From: Sphingomonadales bacterium
Lineage (GTDB): Bacteria; Pseudomonadota; Alphaproteobacteria; Sphingomonadales; Sphingomonadaceae
Direction: 5' to 3'
Assembly (NCBI GenBank): GCA_017309275.1
Contig: JAFKLT010000038.1
Location: 1-64,000 of the forward strand
Length of the DNA stretch: 64,000 nt
Below are positions 1-9,160 of this stretch, one piece after another. A model generated the notes under the pieces. That model did no database searches and had not been told where the DNA came from. It worked only from the letters and a program-made list of their open reading frames with translations. How positions within the stretch are numbered: position 1 is the first letter of the stretch; each line of letters begins with the position of its first letter. The position numbers and the translations under genes were made by a program.

Positions 1-3000
1 CCGGCTCGACCGCACGCCGCCGCCGCACGCCCAAGTTGCCGAAATTGCCGAGCGCGTCGGTCCCGACGGCGAGTTGCTGATCCCGCTCGACGAAGACGCC
101 GCGCGCGCCGCGCTGCAAAAGGCGCGCGCGGACGGCATCGAGAGCATCGCGATCATATTGATGCACGGCTATCGCTATCCCGCGCACGAACGGCGCCTGG
201 CAGAGATTGCCGCCGAACTCGGCTTCGCGCAGATTTCGGTCAGCCATGAAGTGAGCGCGCTGATCAAGCTGGTCGGGCGCGGCGACACGACGCTTGCCGA
301 CGCCTATCTGTCGCCGGTGCTGCGCCACTATGTCGGCCAGTTCTGCGCCCAGCTCGGCGACGACACCCGTCCGCAATTCATGAAAAGCTCGGGCGGGCTC
401 GCGTCGGCCGCGGCGTTCCACGGCCGCGATGCGATTCTTTCGGGCCCCGCGGGCGGCATCGTCGGCATGGTCGGCAGCGCCGCGCCGCTGGGCAAGGATC
501 GGCTCATCGGCTTCGACATGGGCGGCACCTCGACCGACGTCAGCCATTATGCCGGCCGGCTCGAGCGCGACAATGAAACGATCGTCGCGGGCACGCGCAT
601 CCGCGCGCCGATGCTGCGCATCCACACCGTCGCGGCGGGCGGCGGGTCGATCTGTCGCTGGGACGGCGCGCGCCTGCTCGTCGGCCCCGAAAGCGCGGGC
701 GCCAACCCCGGCCCCGCCGCCTATGGCCGCGGCGGCCCGCTGACCGTGACCGACTGCAACGTCCTGCTCGGCAAGATTCAGCCCGCGCACTTCCCCCGGC
801 TCTTCGGCCCGAACGGCGACCAACCGCTCGATCGACAGGTCGTTGGCGAACAATTCGCCCAAATGGCCACCACCCTCCCCGACATCACGCCGGAGGCGCT
901 GGCCGAGGGGCTGCTGTCGATCGCGGTGCAACAGATGGCGAACGCGATCAAGCGCATCACCATCGCACGCGGCCACGACCTGACGCAGGGTTACAGCCTC
1001 GTCGGCTTCGGCGGCGCGGGCGGCCAGCATGTCTGTCTCGTCGCCGATGCGCTCGGCGTCGACCGCATCCTGCTCCACCCGCTCGCCGGCGTCCTGTCGG
1101 CCTATGGCATGGGCCTTGCCCGCCCGTCGGCGATCCGCGAGCGCACGCTGGCTCTCCGGCTCGACGACGGGTGCGCCGCCACCCTCGCCGCGGCGGAGGC
1201 CGAGCTGTCGCAACAAGCCCGCGCCGCGCTGGCGCCGGAGGCGGAGACCGACCGCGAGACATTGCTCTTCGTTCGGCTCGCCGACAGCGACAATGCGATC
1301 GAACTGCCACTAGCCCCGCCGCAGCAGGTCGCGCAGGCCTTTGCCGCGGCCTTCCGCCAGCGTTTCGGCTACGCCCCGCACGCGGACCTCGTCGTCGACC
1401 GCATCCGCGTCGAACTGACCGAGGCGGGCGACGCACCGCCCGCGCTGCCGCTGCCCGCGCCGGCGGCGGAGGTCGCACCCGAAATCGTCTCCGCATGGCT
1501 GGCCGGCGCGCGGCACGACGTCCCGCTCCATCAGCGCGAGGCGCTGGCCCCCGGCCGCACGATCGCCGGGCCCGCGATCATCGTCGACCCGCTTTCGACC
1601 ACCGTCGTCGAACCCGGCTGGCGCGCCGAGGTCCAATCCGAAGGCACCCTCCTTCTGTCACGCGACCGCGCCGCGGCGACGCAAGCGGAGGAAGGGGCGG
1701 CGACGGCGGTCGACCTTGCCGCGCCCGACCCCGTCCGCCTTGAGATCTTCAACGGCCTGTTCATGGCGATCGCCGAAGAAATGGGCGGCGCGCTTCAGCA
1801 CAGCGCCTCGTCGATCAACATCCGCGAACGGCTGGATTTCTCGTGCGCGATCTTCGACGGCGAGGGGCGCCTCGTCGCGAACGCTCCGCACATGCCCGTC
1901 CATCTGGGTTCGATGGGCGAAAGCGTGCGCACCATCCTGCGCCAGCGCCGGTCCGACGGGCGCGGCATCCGGCGCGGCGACGCCTATGCGCTGAACGCCC
2001 CCTATGACGGCGGCACCCACCTTCCCGACATCACCGTGATCATGCCGGTGTTCGCGGAGGACCCGGAGGCCATAGGGGGCGACGTGCCGAGCTTCTTCGT
2101 CGCCGCGCGCGGCCATCATGCCGACCTTGGCGGCATCGCGCCTGGATCGATGCCGCCCGACAGCCGCAGCATCGCGGACGAGGGCATCCTGTTCGACAAC
2201 CGGCTGATCGTCGACGACGGCACCTTCCTGGACCAGGCGGTCGCCGAGCATCTGACCAGTGGCGACTGGCCCGCGCGCAACCCCGCGCTCAACATCGCCG
2301 ATCTGAAGGCACAGGTCGCCGCCTGCCAGCGCGGCGCCGCGGCGCTCGTCGATCTGTCCGCCGCGCACGGCGTGCGGACCGTCGCCGCCTATATGGCGCA
2401 CGGCCAGGCCCAGGCCGAGGCCGCCGTCCGCCAGCTCATCGCCCGGCTCGACGATGGCGCCTTCCGCTATGCGATGGACAATGGTGCCCAGGTCGCCGTC
2501 GCCGTGACGGTCGATCGCGCCGCACAGCACGTCACCATCGACTTCACCGGTTCGTCGGCGACCCTTCCCGACAATTTCAACGCGCCGCTGCCCGTCGTTC
2601 GCGCCGCCGTGCTCTATGTCCTGCGCACCATGCTCGACGACCCGATCCCGATGAACGAGGGCTGCCTCGCGCCCGTCACGCTGATCGTGCCGCCCGATTC
2701 GATGCTGTCGCCGCGCTATCCCGCCGCGGTGGTCGCGGGGAATGTCGAAACCAGCCAGGTCATCACCGACGCGCTGTTCGCGGCTTTCGGCGCGATGGCC
2801 CCGGCGCAGGGGACGATGAACAATTTCACCTTCGGGAACGACGCCTACCAATATTATGAAACGATTGCCGGCGGCTCGGGCGCGGGTCCGGGCTTCGACG
2901 GGACCAGCGTGATCCAGACGCACATGACCAACAGCCGCATGACCGATCCGGAGGTGATGGAGACGCGCTTCCCCGTCGTGGTCGAGGAATTTTCGATCCG

Positions 3001-3283
3001 CCGCGGTTCGGGCGGCGCGGGCGAATGGCGTGGCGGCGATGGCGCCACCCGGCGCATCCGCTTTCGCGAACCTATGGCGTCGAACATTCTCGCGAACCGC
3101 CGCCGGATCGCGCCCGCCGGACTCGCGGGCGGCGGCGACGGCGCGCCGGGCCGCAACTGGGTCGAACGCGCCGACGGATCGATCGAGACGCTGCCCGCCA
3201 CCGGCAGCGCGAACCTCGCCGCGGGCGATGCTTTCGTGATCGAAACCCCCGGCGGCGGGGGATATGGGAAGGCGGGGACTTAA
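1..3283 (+). CDS. 5-oxoprolinase-type hydantoinase (HyuA-HyuB fusion), 5' end outside window
   Basis: The reading frame is open from the left edge, so the true start is upstream; about 1,094 residues are visible of a family usually near 1,200. It contains an actin-like HyuA half with the phosphate-binding motif DMGGTSTDV near nt 517-543 and the conserved stretch ending [10 protein letters not shown] near nt 720. A HyuB half begins near nt 1730 ([10 protein letters not shown]) and ends in the usual Gly-rich tail. Fused enzymes of this kind hydrolyse 5-oxo-L-proline to glutamate using ATP; other hydantoinase substrates are possible. Two membrane proteins and a LacI regulator follow closely, which fits a dedicated uptake and catabolic operon. 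The family call is secure; the exact substrate is inferred. Confidence 0.9.
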   Translation, partial: RLDRTPPPHAQVAEIAERVGPDGELLIPLDEDAARAALQKARADGIESIAIILMHGYRYPAHERRLAEIAAELGFAQISVSHEVSALIKLVGRGDTTLADAYLSPVLRHYVGQFCAQLGDDTRPQFMKSSGGLASAAAFHGRDAILSGPAGGIVGMVGSAAPLGKDRLIGFDMGGTSTDVSHYAGRLERDNETIVAGTRIRAPMLRIHTVAAGGGSICRWDGARLLVGPESAGANPGPAAYGRGGPLTVTDCNVLLGKIQPAHFPRLFGPNGDQPLDRQVVGEQFAQMATTLPDITPEALAEGLLSIAVQQMANAIKRITIARGHDLTQGYSLVGFGGAGGQHVCLVADALGVDRILLHPLAGVLSAYGMGLARPSAIRERTLALRLDDGCAATLAAAEAELSQQARAALAPEAETDRETLLFVRLADSDNAIELPLAPPQQVAQAFAAAFRQRFGYAPHADLVVDRIRVELTEAGDAPPALPLPAPAAEVAPEIVSAWLAGARHDVPLHQREALAPGRTIAGPAIIVDPLSTTVVEPGWRAEVQSEGTLLLSRDRAAATQAEEGAATAVDLAAPDPVRLEIFNGLFMAIAEEMGGALQHSASSINIRERLDFSCAIFDGEGRLVANAPHMPVHLGSMGESVRTILRQRRSDGRGIRRGDAYALNAPYDGGTHLPDITVIMPVFAEDPEAIGGDVPSFFVAARGHHADLGGIAPGSMPPDSRSIADEGILFDNRLIVDDGTFLDQAVAEHLTSGDWPARNPALNIADLKAQVAACQRGAAALVDLSAAHGVRTVAAYMAHGQAQAEAAVRQLIARLDDGAFRYAMDNGAQVAVAVTVDRAAQHVTIDFTGSSATLPDNFNAPLPVVRAAVLYVLRTMLDDPIPMNEGCLAPVTLIVPPDSMLSPRYPAAVVAGNVETSQVITDALFAAFGAMAPAQGTMNNFTFGNDAYQYYETIAGGSGAGPGFDGTSVIQTHMTNSRMTDPEVMETRFPVVVEEFSIRRGSGGAGEWRGGDGATRRIRFREPMASNILANRRRIAPAGLAGGGDGAPGRNWVERADGSIETLPATGSANLAAGDAFVIETPGGGGYGKAGT

Positions 3284-3286
3284 ACC

Positions 3287-3958
3287 ATGCTCGTCCTGAT
3301 CGGAATCCTGATCATCATCGCGGGCTTCCTGCTCCGCTTCAATCCGCTGCTCGTGATCATGGCGTCGGCGCTCGCCACCGGCCTTGCCGCGGGGCTCGAC
3401 ATTACCGCGATCATCGCCGCCTTCGGCAAGGCGTTCAACGACACGCGCTATGTCTCGATCGTCTGGATCGTCCTGCCCGTCATCGGCCTGCTCGAGGCTT
3501 ATGGCCTGCAACAACATGCGCGCAGCCTGATCGGGCGGATGAAGGGCGCGACGCTCGGCCGCCTGCTGACCTCCTACCTGCTCCTTCGCCAGGCGATGTC
3601 GGCGGTCGGCCTTACCTCGGTCGCGGGGCATCCGCAGACCGTCCGCCCGCTCGTCGCGCCGATGGCGGAGGCGGCGGCGGAAGCGGCGAACGACACGCTA
3701 ACCGACGACCAGCGCGAGGAGGTAAAGGCCTTTTCCGCCGCAACCGACAATGTCGGCCTCTTCTTCGGCGAGGATATCTTCCTCGCGATCGGTTCGATCC
3801 TGCTGATGAAGGGCCTGCTCGAAGGCTATGGCTATAATATCGAGCCGCTGCACTTCTCGCTGTGGGCGATCCCGACCGCGATCGCCGCCTTCCTGATCCA
3901 CGGTTTCCGCCTCCGCCGCCTCGAACGGCGCATGGCGAAGCGGGGGGACGCGGCATGA
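3287..3958 (+). CDS. DUF969 family membrane protein
   Basis: This 223-residue hydrophobic protein has several predicted membrane segments, starting with a helix at about residues 1-25. It carries the conserved GHPQTVRPLVAPMAE stretch typical of DUF969. It begins 3 bases after the oxoprolinase stop, and its stop overlaps the next start (ATGA), so the three genes are probably translated as one operon. DUF969 and DUF979 proteins occur as a pair next to 5-oxoprolinase or pyroglutamyl-peptidase genes and are presumed to form a transporter or membrane complex. No biochemical role can be read from the sequence itself. Confidence 0.85.
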   Translation: MLVLIGILIIIAGFLLRFNPLLVIMASALATGLAAGLDITAIIAAFGKAFNDTRYVSIVWIVLPVIGLLEAYGLQQHARSLIGRMKGATLGRLLTSYLLLRQAMSAVGLTSVAGHPQTVRPLVAPMAEAAAEAANDTLTDDQREEVKAFSAATDNVGLFFGEDIFLAIGSILLMKGLLEGYGYNIEPLHFSLWAIPTAIAAFLIHGFRLRRLERRMAKRGDAA

Positions 3959-4893
3959 TCACGCTCGGCTTCGTCTATGTCCTCGCCGGCCTCTGCTTCG
4001 CGGCCTTCGCGGTGCTGGGCGCGCGCGACCGCACCAATCCCAAGCGCTTCGGCAACGCCGCCTTCTGGGGCCTGCTCGCGCTCTCGATGCTCGCGGGCGA
4101 CCGGCTCGGCGATTTCGGCAACGGCCTGCTCGTCCTCGCGCTCGTCGCGATCGCCGGCACCGGCCAGATCGGCCGCGCGCCCGGCGGCGAGGCACCCGCC
4201 GCCGAACAGGCCGCGCGCGCCGCCAGCCATGGCAATTTCCTGCTGCTCGTCGCGTTGATCATCCCGGCGGTCGCGCTGGCGGGCACCTTTCTCTTCAAAT
4301 GGGTTCCCGGCCTGGCCGACCCGAAACAGGCGACGCTCATCTCGCTCGCCATCGGCGTCCTCATCGCGCTCGCGGTCGGCATGGCGCGCCTGAAGCCTCC
4401 GCCGCTGCTCCCGCTCCAGCAGGGGCGCCGGCTGCTCGACGCGGTCGGCTGGGCCGCGATCCTGCCGCAGATGCTCGCCAGCCTCGGCGCGGTCTTCGCG
4501 CTCGCGGGGGTCGGCGAAGTCGTCGGCGGCCTGATCGGCACCGCGATCCCGCAGGGCAGCCTGTTCGGCGCAACGCTCGCCTTCGGGCTCGGCATGGCGC
4601 TCTTCACCATGGTGATGGGCAACGCCTTCGCGGCCTTCCCCGTGATGCTCGCCGCGGTCGGCATGCCGCTGCTCATCAAGCAATATGACGGCGACCCGGC
4701 CGTCGTCGCGGCGATCGGCATGCTCGCGGGCTTTTGCGGCACGCTGATGACCCCGATGGCCGCGAACTTCAACCTCGTCCCCGCCGCCCTGCTCGAACTG
4801 CGCAACCCCTATGGCGTGATCCGCGTCCAGATCGGCACCGCCCTCCCCCTGCTCGCGGTGAACATCCTCTTCATCTACCTCTTCGCCTTCTAG
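3955..4893 (+). CDS. DUF979 family membrane protein
   Basis: This 312-residue polytopic membrane protein is the usual partner of DUF969. The ATG at 3955 overlaps the preceding stop by four bases (ATGA). An in-frame upstream ATG at 3862 would place nearly a hundred extra bases inside the DUF969 gene and add a non-hydrophobic leader. Hydrophobic segments run through the whole length, with conserved-looking GNAFAAFPV and AGFCGTLMTPMAANFNLVP stretches in the second half. The pair probably moves 5-oxoproline or a related small acid for the oxoprolinase encoded upstream; that role is inferred from gene context only. Confidence 0.85.
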   Translation: MITLGFVYVLAGLCFAAFAVLGARDRTNPKRFGNAAFWGLLALSMLAGDRLGDFGNGLLVLALVAIAGTGQIGRAPGGEAPAAEQAARAASHGNFLLLVALIIPAVALAGTFLFKWVPGLADPKQATLISLAIGVLIALAVGMARLKPPPLLPLQQGRRLLDAVGWAAILPQMLASLGAVFALAGVGEVVGGLIGTAIPQGSLFGATLAFGLGMALFTMVMGNAFAAFPVMLAAVGMPLLIKQYDGDPAVVAAIGMLAGFCGTLMTPMAANFNLVPAALLELRNPYGVIRVQIGTALPLLAVNILFIYLFAF

Positions 4894-4934
4894 CCCGCGG
4901 AAAACCCGGCCGCTCGCGGCGCGCCACTCTCCAT

Positions 4935-4966
4935 CGTCACCCCGGACTCGATCGGGGGCCCCGCTT
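4935..4966. repeat. REP-like intergenic palindromic element
   Basis: The gap between the DUF979 and DUF2891 genes contains a stretch reading CGTCACCCCGGACTCGATCG followed by a G run and CCCCGCTT. It resembles the short palindromic element often seen between genes in sphingomonad genomes, in which CCCCGGA and TCGGGG can pair. Only one copy lies in the window, so the repetitive nature is recalled, not shown here. Confidence 0.4.
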
Positions 4967-4984
4967 GAACCGCGCCCGCGCCCC

Positions 4985-5009
4985 GGCACGGCACGGCACG
5001 GCACGGCAT
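4985..5009. repeat. Pentanucleotide tandem repeat (GGCAC)x4 + GGCAT
   Basis: Four perfect GGCAC units followed by a GGCAT unit lie 37 bases upstream of the DUF2891 start. Five-base units are prone to slippage, so the copy number may vary between strains. The repeat is outside any convincing coding frame, so a length change would alter the leader and not the protein. Confidence 0.8.
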
Positions 5010-5046
5010 CTCGACTTCACGCGGCACCACCGGATATGAAGGCCGC

Positions 5047-6042
5047 ATGGAATTGACCCCCGATCACGCCGCGCGCTTCGCGGCCGCAACGCTGTCTCAT
5101 CTCGGCCGCGAATATCCGTACAAGATGGACCTGGTCCTGAACGGGCCCGAGGATGCCCGCCCCCCGCGCGAGCATCACCCGATCTTTCATGGCAGCTTCG
5201 ACTGGCACAGCTGCGTCCACGGCTGGTGGCAGATCCTTCGCCTCGCGCGCCGTTTCCCGGGCCTGCCCGTCGCCGACGACATCCGCGCGCGCGCCGACGC
5301 GATGCTGGTGCCGGACAAGGTCGCGGGCGAACTCGCCTTCCTCTCACGGCCCTATGCCACGGCGTTCGAGCGGCCTTATGGTTGGGCGTGGCTGCTCGCG
5401 CTGCATGCCGAGGCCGAACGCCACGACGCGCCCTGGGCCGCCGCGCTCGAACCGCTCGCCGCCGCCTTCGCCGCGCGTTTCCACGCCTTTCTGCCCAAGC
5501 TCACCTATCCGCTGCGCGTCGGCACCCATTTCAACATCAGCTTCGCGCTGCTGCTCGCGCGTCACTGGGCGGCGGAGCGCGATCCCGCGCTCGTCGCGCT
5601 CATCGACACGCGCGCGCGCGACTGGTTCGGCGCCGACCGCGACTGCCAGGCGTGGGAGCCCGGCGGCGACGAATTCCTCTCCTCGGCGCTGACCGAGGCG
5701 CATCTGATGGCCGTCGTTCTGGGCGACGATTTCACCGCCTGGTTCGACGCGTTCCTGCCCCGCGCGGTCGCAGAGCATCCCGCCACGCTGTTCGCCCCCG
5801 CGACCGTCTCCGACCGCAGCGACGGCAAGATCGCGCATCTCGACGGCCTCAACCTCAGCCGCGCGTGGTGCTGGCGCGCGATCGCCGCCGCGCTCGGCCC
5901 CGCGCACCTGGTCGCGCCGGTCGCCGAAGCCGCCGCTACGCGCCACCTCGCCGCCGCGCTTCCGCACGTCACCGGCGACTATATGGGCGAGCATTGGCTC
6001 GCCAGCTTCGCGCTGCTCGCGCTCGACGGCCTCGCCGATTGA
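5047..6042 (+). CDS. DUF2891 family protein
   Basis: This 331-residue soluble protein is recognised as DUF2891 by its N-terminal PIFHGSFDWHSCVHGWW stretch (about residues 42-60) and the later GTHFNISFAL and CQAWEPGGDEFLSSAL stretches. The overall make-up suggests an alpha/alpha-barrel with clustered His, Trp and acidic residues, as in glycosidase-like or metal-dependent barrels. The catalytic role is unknown. It sits between the DUF969/DUF979 pair and a LacI regulator, so it is probably part of the same utilisation cluster. No signal peptide is apparent. Confidence 0.85.
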   Translation: MELTPDHAARFAAATLSHLGREYPYKMDLVLNGPEDARPPREHHPIFHGSFDWHSCVHGWWQILRLARRFPGLPVADDIRARADAMLVPDKVAGELAFLSRPYATAFERPYGWAWLLALHAEAERHDAPWAAALEPLAAAFAARFHAFLPKLTYPLRVGTHFNISFALLLARHWAAERDPALVALIDTRARDWFGADRDCQAWEPGGDEFLSSALTEAHLMAVVLGDDFTAWFDAFLPRAVAEHPATLFAPATVSDRSDGKIAHLDGLNLSRAWCWRAIAAALGPAHLVAPVAEAAATRHLAAALPHVTGDYMGEHWLASFALLALDGLAD

Positions 6043-6094
6043 CAAGCCCCGCCGGCGCGGCGACAGACGGCGCAGAGGGGGAGAAGGACTGCAC

Positions 6095-7105
6095 ATGAAA
6101 ACGCTGCGCCCGACATCGTTCGACGTCGCCGAGCGCGCGGGCGTGTCGCAATCCACCGTGTCGCGCGCACTGCGCGGCAGCCCCGGCGTCAACACCGAAA
6201 CCCGCGCCCGCGTCTCGGCCGCCGCGCGCGAGCTTGGCTATGTCGTCGATCGCCACGCCTCGTCGCTGCGCCTGAAAAGCAGCGAGACGCTGGCGCTGGT
6301 CACCATCTGCCGCCCGGGCGAGGATCGCAGCGCGATCAACCCCTTCTATTTCGCGCTACTCGGCAGCATCGCCGCCGCGACCTCGGCGCGCGGTTTCAAC
6401 CTGCTCGTCTCCTTTCAGGAGAGCGCCGACAATTTCCGCGCCGATTTCGTCGCCAGCGGCCTGGCCGACGCGATGATCGTCATCGGCACGACCAGCAACC
6501 GCGCGGCGTGGGACTATTTCGCCGACGCGCAGCGGTCGGGCCTCGACTTCGTCTGCTGGGGCAGTCCGGGCGAGCCCTTTCACTGGATGCGCAGCGACAA
6601 CGACACCGGCGGACGGCTCGCGGCCGAACATCTGGTGGCCAGCGGACGCCGGCGCATCGCCTTCGTCGGGCCGCAGCGATCGCCGCAGCGCCAGTTCGAC
6701 GAACGCCGCGACGGCTTTGCCCAGGCGCTCGCCGCGCACGGCATCACCCCGATCATCGCCGAGCCGCCGCCCGCCGCCGACCGCCATGCGCAGGGCGTCG
6801 CCGCCGCGGTCGAACTGCTCGCCGCGCATCCCGACGTCGACGCCATCTTCGCCGCCAGCGACATGCTCGCGCTCGGCGTGCTGCAGGGGCTGAAGGACGC
6901 GGGCCGCCGCGTGCCGCAGGATGTGGCGCTGATCGGTTTCGACGGCATCCGCGCCGGCACCCTCGCCGACCCCGCGCTCACCTCGCTGGAGCCCGATCTC
7001 GACGCGGCGGGCGAGGCGCTGGTGGCGATGGCGCTGGAGGATGACGACTTCACGCGCAGCGGCACGCGCATACCCGTGCATCTGGCGACGCGCGGCACCG
7101 CCTGA
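6095..7105 (+). CDS. LacI-family transcriptional regulator
   Basis: This 336-residue protein has an N-terminal LacI helix-turn-helix (about residues 5-55: FDVAERAGVSQSTVSRALRG, then the hinge helix near ASSLR). A periplasmic-binding-protein-like effector domain follows, with the typical GFDGIRAGTLADPALTSLEPD end. It is co-directional with and 52 bases after DUF2891, so it probably regulates the oxoprolinase cluster, and the effector may be the substrate or a sugar. The operator would be upstream of the left edge and cannot be checked. The ATG at 6095 is preceded by a good Shine-Dalgarno (gggggagaagg). Confidence 0.9.
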   Translation: MKTLRPTSFDVAERAGVSQSTVSRALRGSPGVNTETRARVSAAARELGYVVDRHASSLRLKSSETLALVTICRPGEDRSAINPFYFALLGSIAAATSARGFNLLVSFQESADNFRADFVASGLADAMIVIGTTSNRAAWDYFADAQRSGLDFVCWGSPGEPFHWMRSDNDTGGRLAAEHLVASGRRRIAFVGPQRSPQRQFDERRDGFAQALAAHGITPIIAEPPPAADRHAQGVAAAVELLAAHPDVDAIFAASDMLALGVLQGLKDAGRRVPQDVALIGFDGIRAGTLADPALTSLEPDLDAAGEALVAMALEDDDFTRSGTRIPVHLATRGTA

Positions 7106-7212
7106 AACTTAACGGCTCGTCGCATTCGTCACCGTGACTTAACTTCCAGAAAAGTAACAAATCATTATGGACGCTCGGCTACCCAGGGGTGGGGGAGAGA
7201 GGTAGGGAGCAT

Positions 7213-8394
7213 TTGTCGGGACAGCTTTTCATCTCGTTGCTCAATCCGGGCATCGGCCTGCTGTTCGCCACCGCTTTCTTCCTGCTGTGGCTCAATCGCC
7301 GGGAACGCTATGTCGCCTATGCCGCGGGGGCCTATCTCGCGACCGCGATCGCCTTTCTGATTCAGGACGTCGCGCCCGTCATGCCGATGGAGCTGCAGCG
7401 CCTGCCCGCGAACATGGGCTTCATCGCGACCGGCGCGCTGTTCGCCGCTGCGATCATCGACCGTTATCGCCTGCCCGTCCCGTGGCGCGCGATGGGGGTC
7501 GTCGCCGCGATATCGCTGACCATCTTCACCTGGTTCCTGCTCGGCAATCCCAGCATCCCCGCGCGCATCTATGCGATCAGCGTCGGCGCGGGCGCGATCG
7601 CGCTGATGGTCGTCTATGCGCTCGCGCCGATCGACAAGCCGCATCTGATCGACAAGCTGCTCTTCTGGGTCGCCGCGCTGTCGGCCGCGAACCTTATCAT
7701 CCGCCCGGTCGTCATCCTGACCTTTTCGGGCGGCTTCGACAATTATGTCGGCTTTCAACAGTCGATCTATTGGACGACCGTACAATTCAGCCAGGCGATG
7801 GTGTCGATCGTCGCGGCGATCAGCCTGATGGTCGCGGTCGCGATCGACATGATCGCGGAGCTGCGGCGCGAGGCCGACGACGACCAGCTTTCGGGCCTGC
7901 TCAACCGCCGGGGGTTCGAGGGGGCGGCGGGTGCGGCGCTGCGCCGCTGCATCGACGAGGGGCGCCCGGCCGCGCTGCTGATCGCCGACCTCGATCATTT
8001 CAAGCGGATCAACGACACCCACGGCCATGCGGTGGGCGACGCGATCATCGCCGCGTTCGGCGCACATGTCCTGAGCTGCAGCCCCGCCGAAGCGGTCGCG
8101 GGGCGTATCGGCGGCGAGGAGTTCGCCATCCTCTATCCCGGCGCGGGGGTCGAGGCCGGACGCCTGCTCGCCGAGGCGGTCCGCACCGGACTGCAGGCGG
8201 CCTGCGGCGACCGCATACCCGCCAAACTCTGCCCCACCGCCAGCATCGGCCTTGCGGTCGGCATCCCCGGCGAGGGGCTGTCGAAGCTGATGCGCGACGC
8301 CGACCAGGCGCTCTATGAAGCCAAGCGCACCGGCCGCAACCGCGTGCGCACCTTCACCCCGACGGTCGTCCCGCCCGCCGCCATCGCGGGCTAG
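7213..8394 (+). CDS. Membrane-anchored diguanylate cyclase (GGDEF)
   Basis: The N-terminal half has about six hydrophobic segments, and the C-terminal half is a GGDEF domain with an intact active-site signature GGEEF at residues 300-304. It should therefore synthesise cyclic di-GMP at the inner membrane. No EAL domain is present. I favour the TTG at 7213 because a purine-rich ggtagggag lies just upstream and the protein then begins directly with the first membrane helix; a GTG at 7189 is possible and adds eight residues. The gene stands alone between the LacI gene and a leftward small gene. The signal sensed by the membrane part is unknown. Confidence 0.88.
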   Translation: MSGQLFISLLNPGIGLLFATAFFLLWLNRRERYVAYAAGAYLATAIAFLIQDVAPVMPMELQRLPANMGFIATGALFAAAIIDRYRLPVPWRAMGVVAAISLTIFTWFLLGNPSIPARIYAISVGAGAIALMVVYALAPIDKPHLIDKLLFWVAALSAANLIIRPVVILTFSGGFDNYVGFQQSIYWTTVQFSQAMVSIVAAISLMVAVAIDMIAELRREADDDQLSGLLNRRGFEGAAGAALRRCIDEGRPAALLIADLDHFKRINDTHGHAVGDAIIAAFGAHVLSCSPAEAVAGRIGGEEFAILYPGAGVEAGRLLAEAVRTGLQAACGDRIPAKLCPTASIGLAVGIPGEGLSKLMRDADQALYEAKRTGRNRVRTFTPTVVPPAAIAG

Positions 8395-8440
8395 GGGTGC
8401 GGACTAGCGACGCGTTCAGCGGCGCGCTCTGAACGCGGCG

Positions 8441-8704
8441 CTACGAGTTCCAGATCGACTCTCCGCATTTGTCGCTCATCGGTTCGTCCCATCCGCGCTG
8501 CTTGCGCAGCTTTTTCAGCCGCTCGAAGATCGCATTGTTGGTTTCTTCGGAGGTCGGCCCCTGCACCTTGCCCGCATCCCAATCGTTGCGCGTCTTGTCG
8601 AAGACGATGCCGTCGAAATATTCCTCGCGCGACAGAAAGCGGTGCCGCACCACCTCGGGCAACTCATAGGCGCGCGCGCGAACCCGCACCACCTCATCCG
8701 CCAT
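8441..8704 (-). CDS. Small hypothetical protein (87 aa)
   Basis: This 87-residue, charged, soluble protein matches no family I recognise. It begins MADEVVRVRARAYELPEVVR and contains many Arg/Glu pairs and a C-terminal CGESIWNS. A Shine-Dalgarno (cggagggtggc) precedes the ATG at the right spacing, which supports a real gene. It is divergent from metE, and the 28-base palindrome between them could in principle affect both. No membrane segment or signal is present. Confidence 0.6.
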   Translation of the reverse strand: MADEVVRVRARAYELPEVVRHRFLSREEYFDGIVFDKTRNDWDAGKVQGPTSEETNNAIFERLKKLRKQRGWDEPMSDKCGESIWNS

Positions 8705-8790
8705 AGCGCCACCCTCCGAATCATTTGGATATCATCGGAGAATATTTGAACCCATTTGGATAATTCAGGGAAAGGGTCAATTTGAGAATT

Positions 8791-8818
8791 AGACATATAA
8801 AGATTTCTTTATATGTCT
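8791..8818. promoter_or_regulatory. Perfect 28-bp palindromic operator upstream of metE
   Basis: Two 13-base arms (AGACATATAAAGA and its exact complement) flank a TT centre. The right arm ends one base before the -35 box of the metE promoter, a position suited to controlling initiation. The core ATAAAG-N4-CTTTAT recurs in front of metK at 40461. In proteobacteria, methionine-cycle genes with such sites are often controlled by the ArsR-family S-adenosylhomocysteine sensor SahR; that identification is an inference, since no regulator gene is present here. Confidence 0.75.
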
Positions 8819-8819
8819 C

Positions 8820-8847
8820 TTGACAAGCCGACCGATACGCCTATCCT
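8820..8847 (+). promoter_or_regulatory. Sigma-70-type promoter for the riboswitch-metE transcript
   Basis: A consensus TTGACA (8820-8825) is followed after 16 bases by TATCCT (8842-8847). It lies directly between the palindromic operator and the first base of the cobalamin riboswitch, exactly where the transcript should begin. Confidence 0.7.
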
Positions 8848-8854
8848 GAATGCT

Positions 8855-9033
8855 GTCGAGGTTCTTCGCGTCGCTCCGGCGGCGGGAAGCTAAGACGGGA
8901 AGCCGGTGCAAATCCGGCGCTGCCCCCGCAACTGTAAGCGGCGAGCGGCGGTCATCACGTGTCACTGGTTCGGCAAGGAACCGGGAAGGCCAGACCGCTG
9001 CACTGACCCGCGAGCCAGGAGACCTGCCTCGTC
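8855..9033 (+). promoter_or_regulatory. Cobalamin (adenosylcobalamin) riboswitch controlling metE
   Basis: The conserved core is plain: GCCGGTGCAAATCCGG then GCTGCCCCCGCAACTGT at 8902-8935, and the B12-box-like GAGCCAGGAGACCTGCC at 9012-9028. TCGAGGT and GCCTCGT at the ends can close the P1 helix. Downstream, a perfect palindrome CCTTGCAAGG at 9143-9152 contains the AAGG that would serve as the metE ribosome-binding site, eight bases before the start codon. This suggests that ligand binding shuts down translation of metE. It makes sense because MetE is the cobalamin-independent enzyme, needed only when B12 is scarce. Confidence 0.95.
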
Positions 9034-9160
9034 AGATAACGTCCTCCGGCGGGGTGTCCGGTCAGGCCGCATGCATGGCTGCGTCCGACCTTGCTTCGCG
9101 GGCGCGGGGACCCGTGCCCGTGCGTCTGTCCGGCGCCTTGCTCCTTGCAAGGTGCTTTAT

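Noticed and set aside
1658..3631. 657-codon minus-strand frame opposite the oxoprolinase
   Set aside because: Low-complexity Arg/Asp-rich protein, no ribosome site, and mirrored by a well-conserved gene.
8906..9160. In-frame N-terminal extension of MetE
   Set aside because: It would be translated from the cobalamin riboswitch itself; MetE proteins start at the 9161 position.
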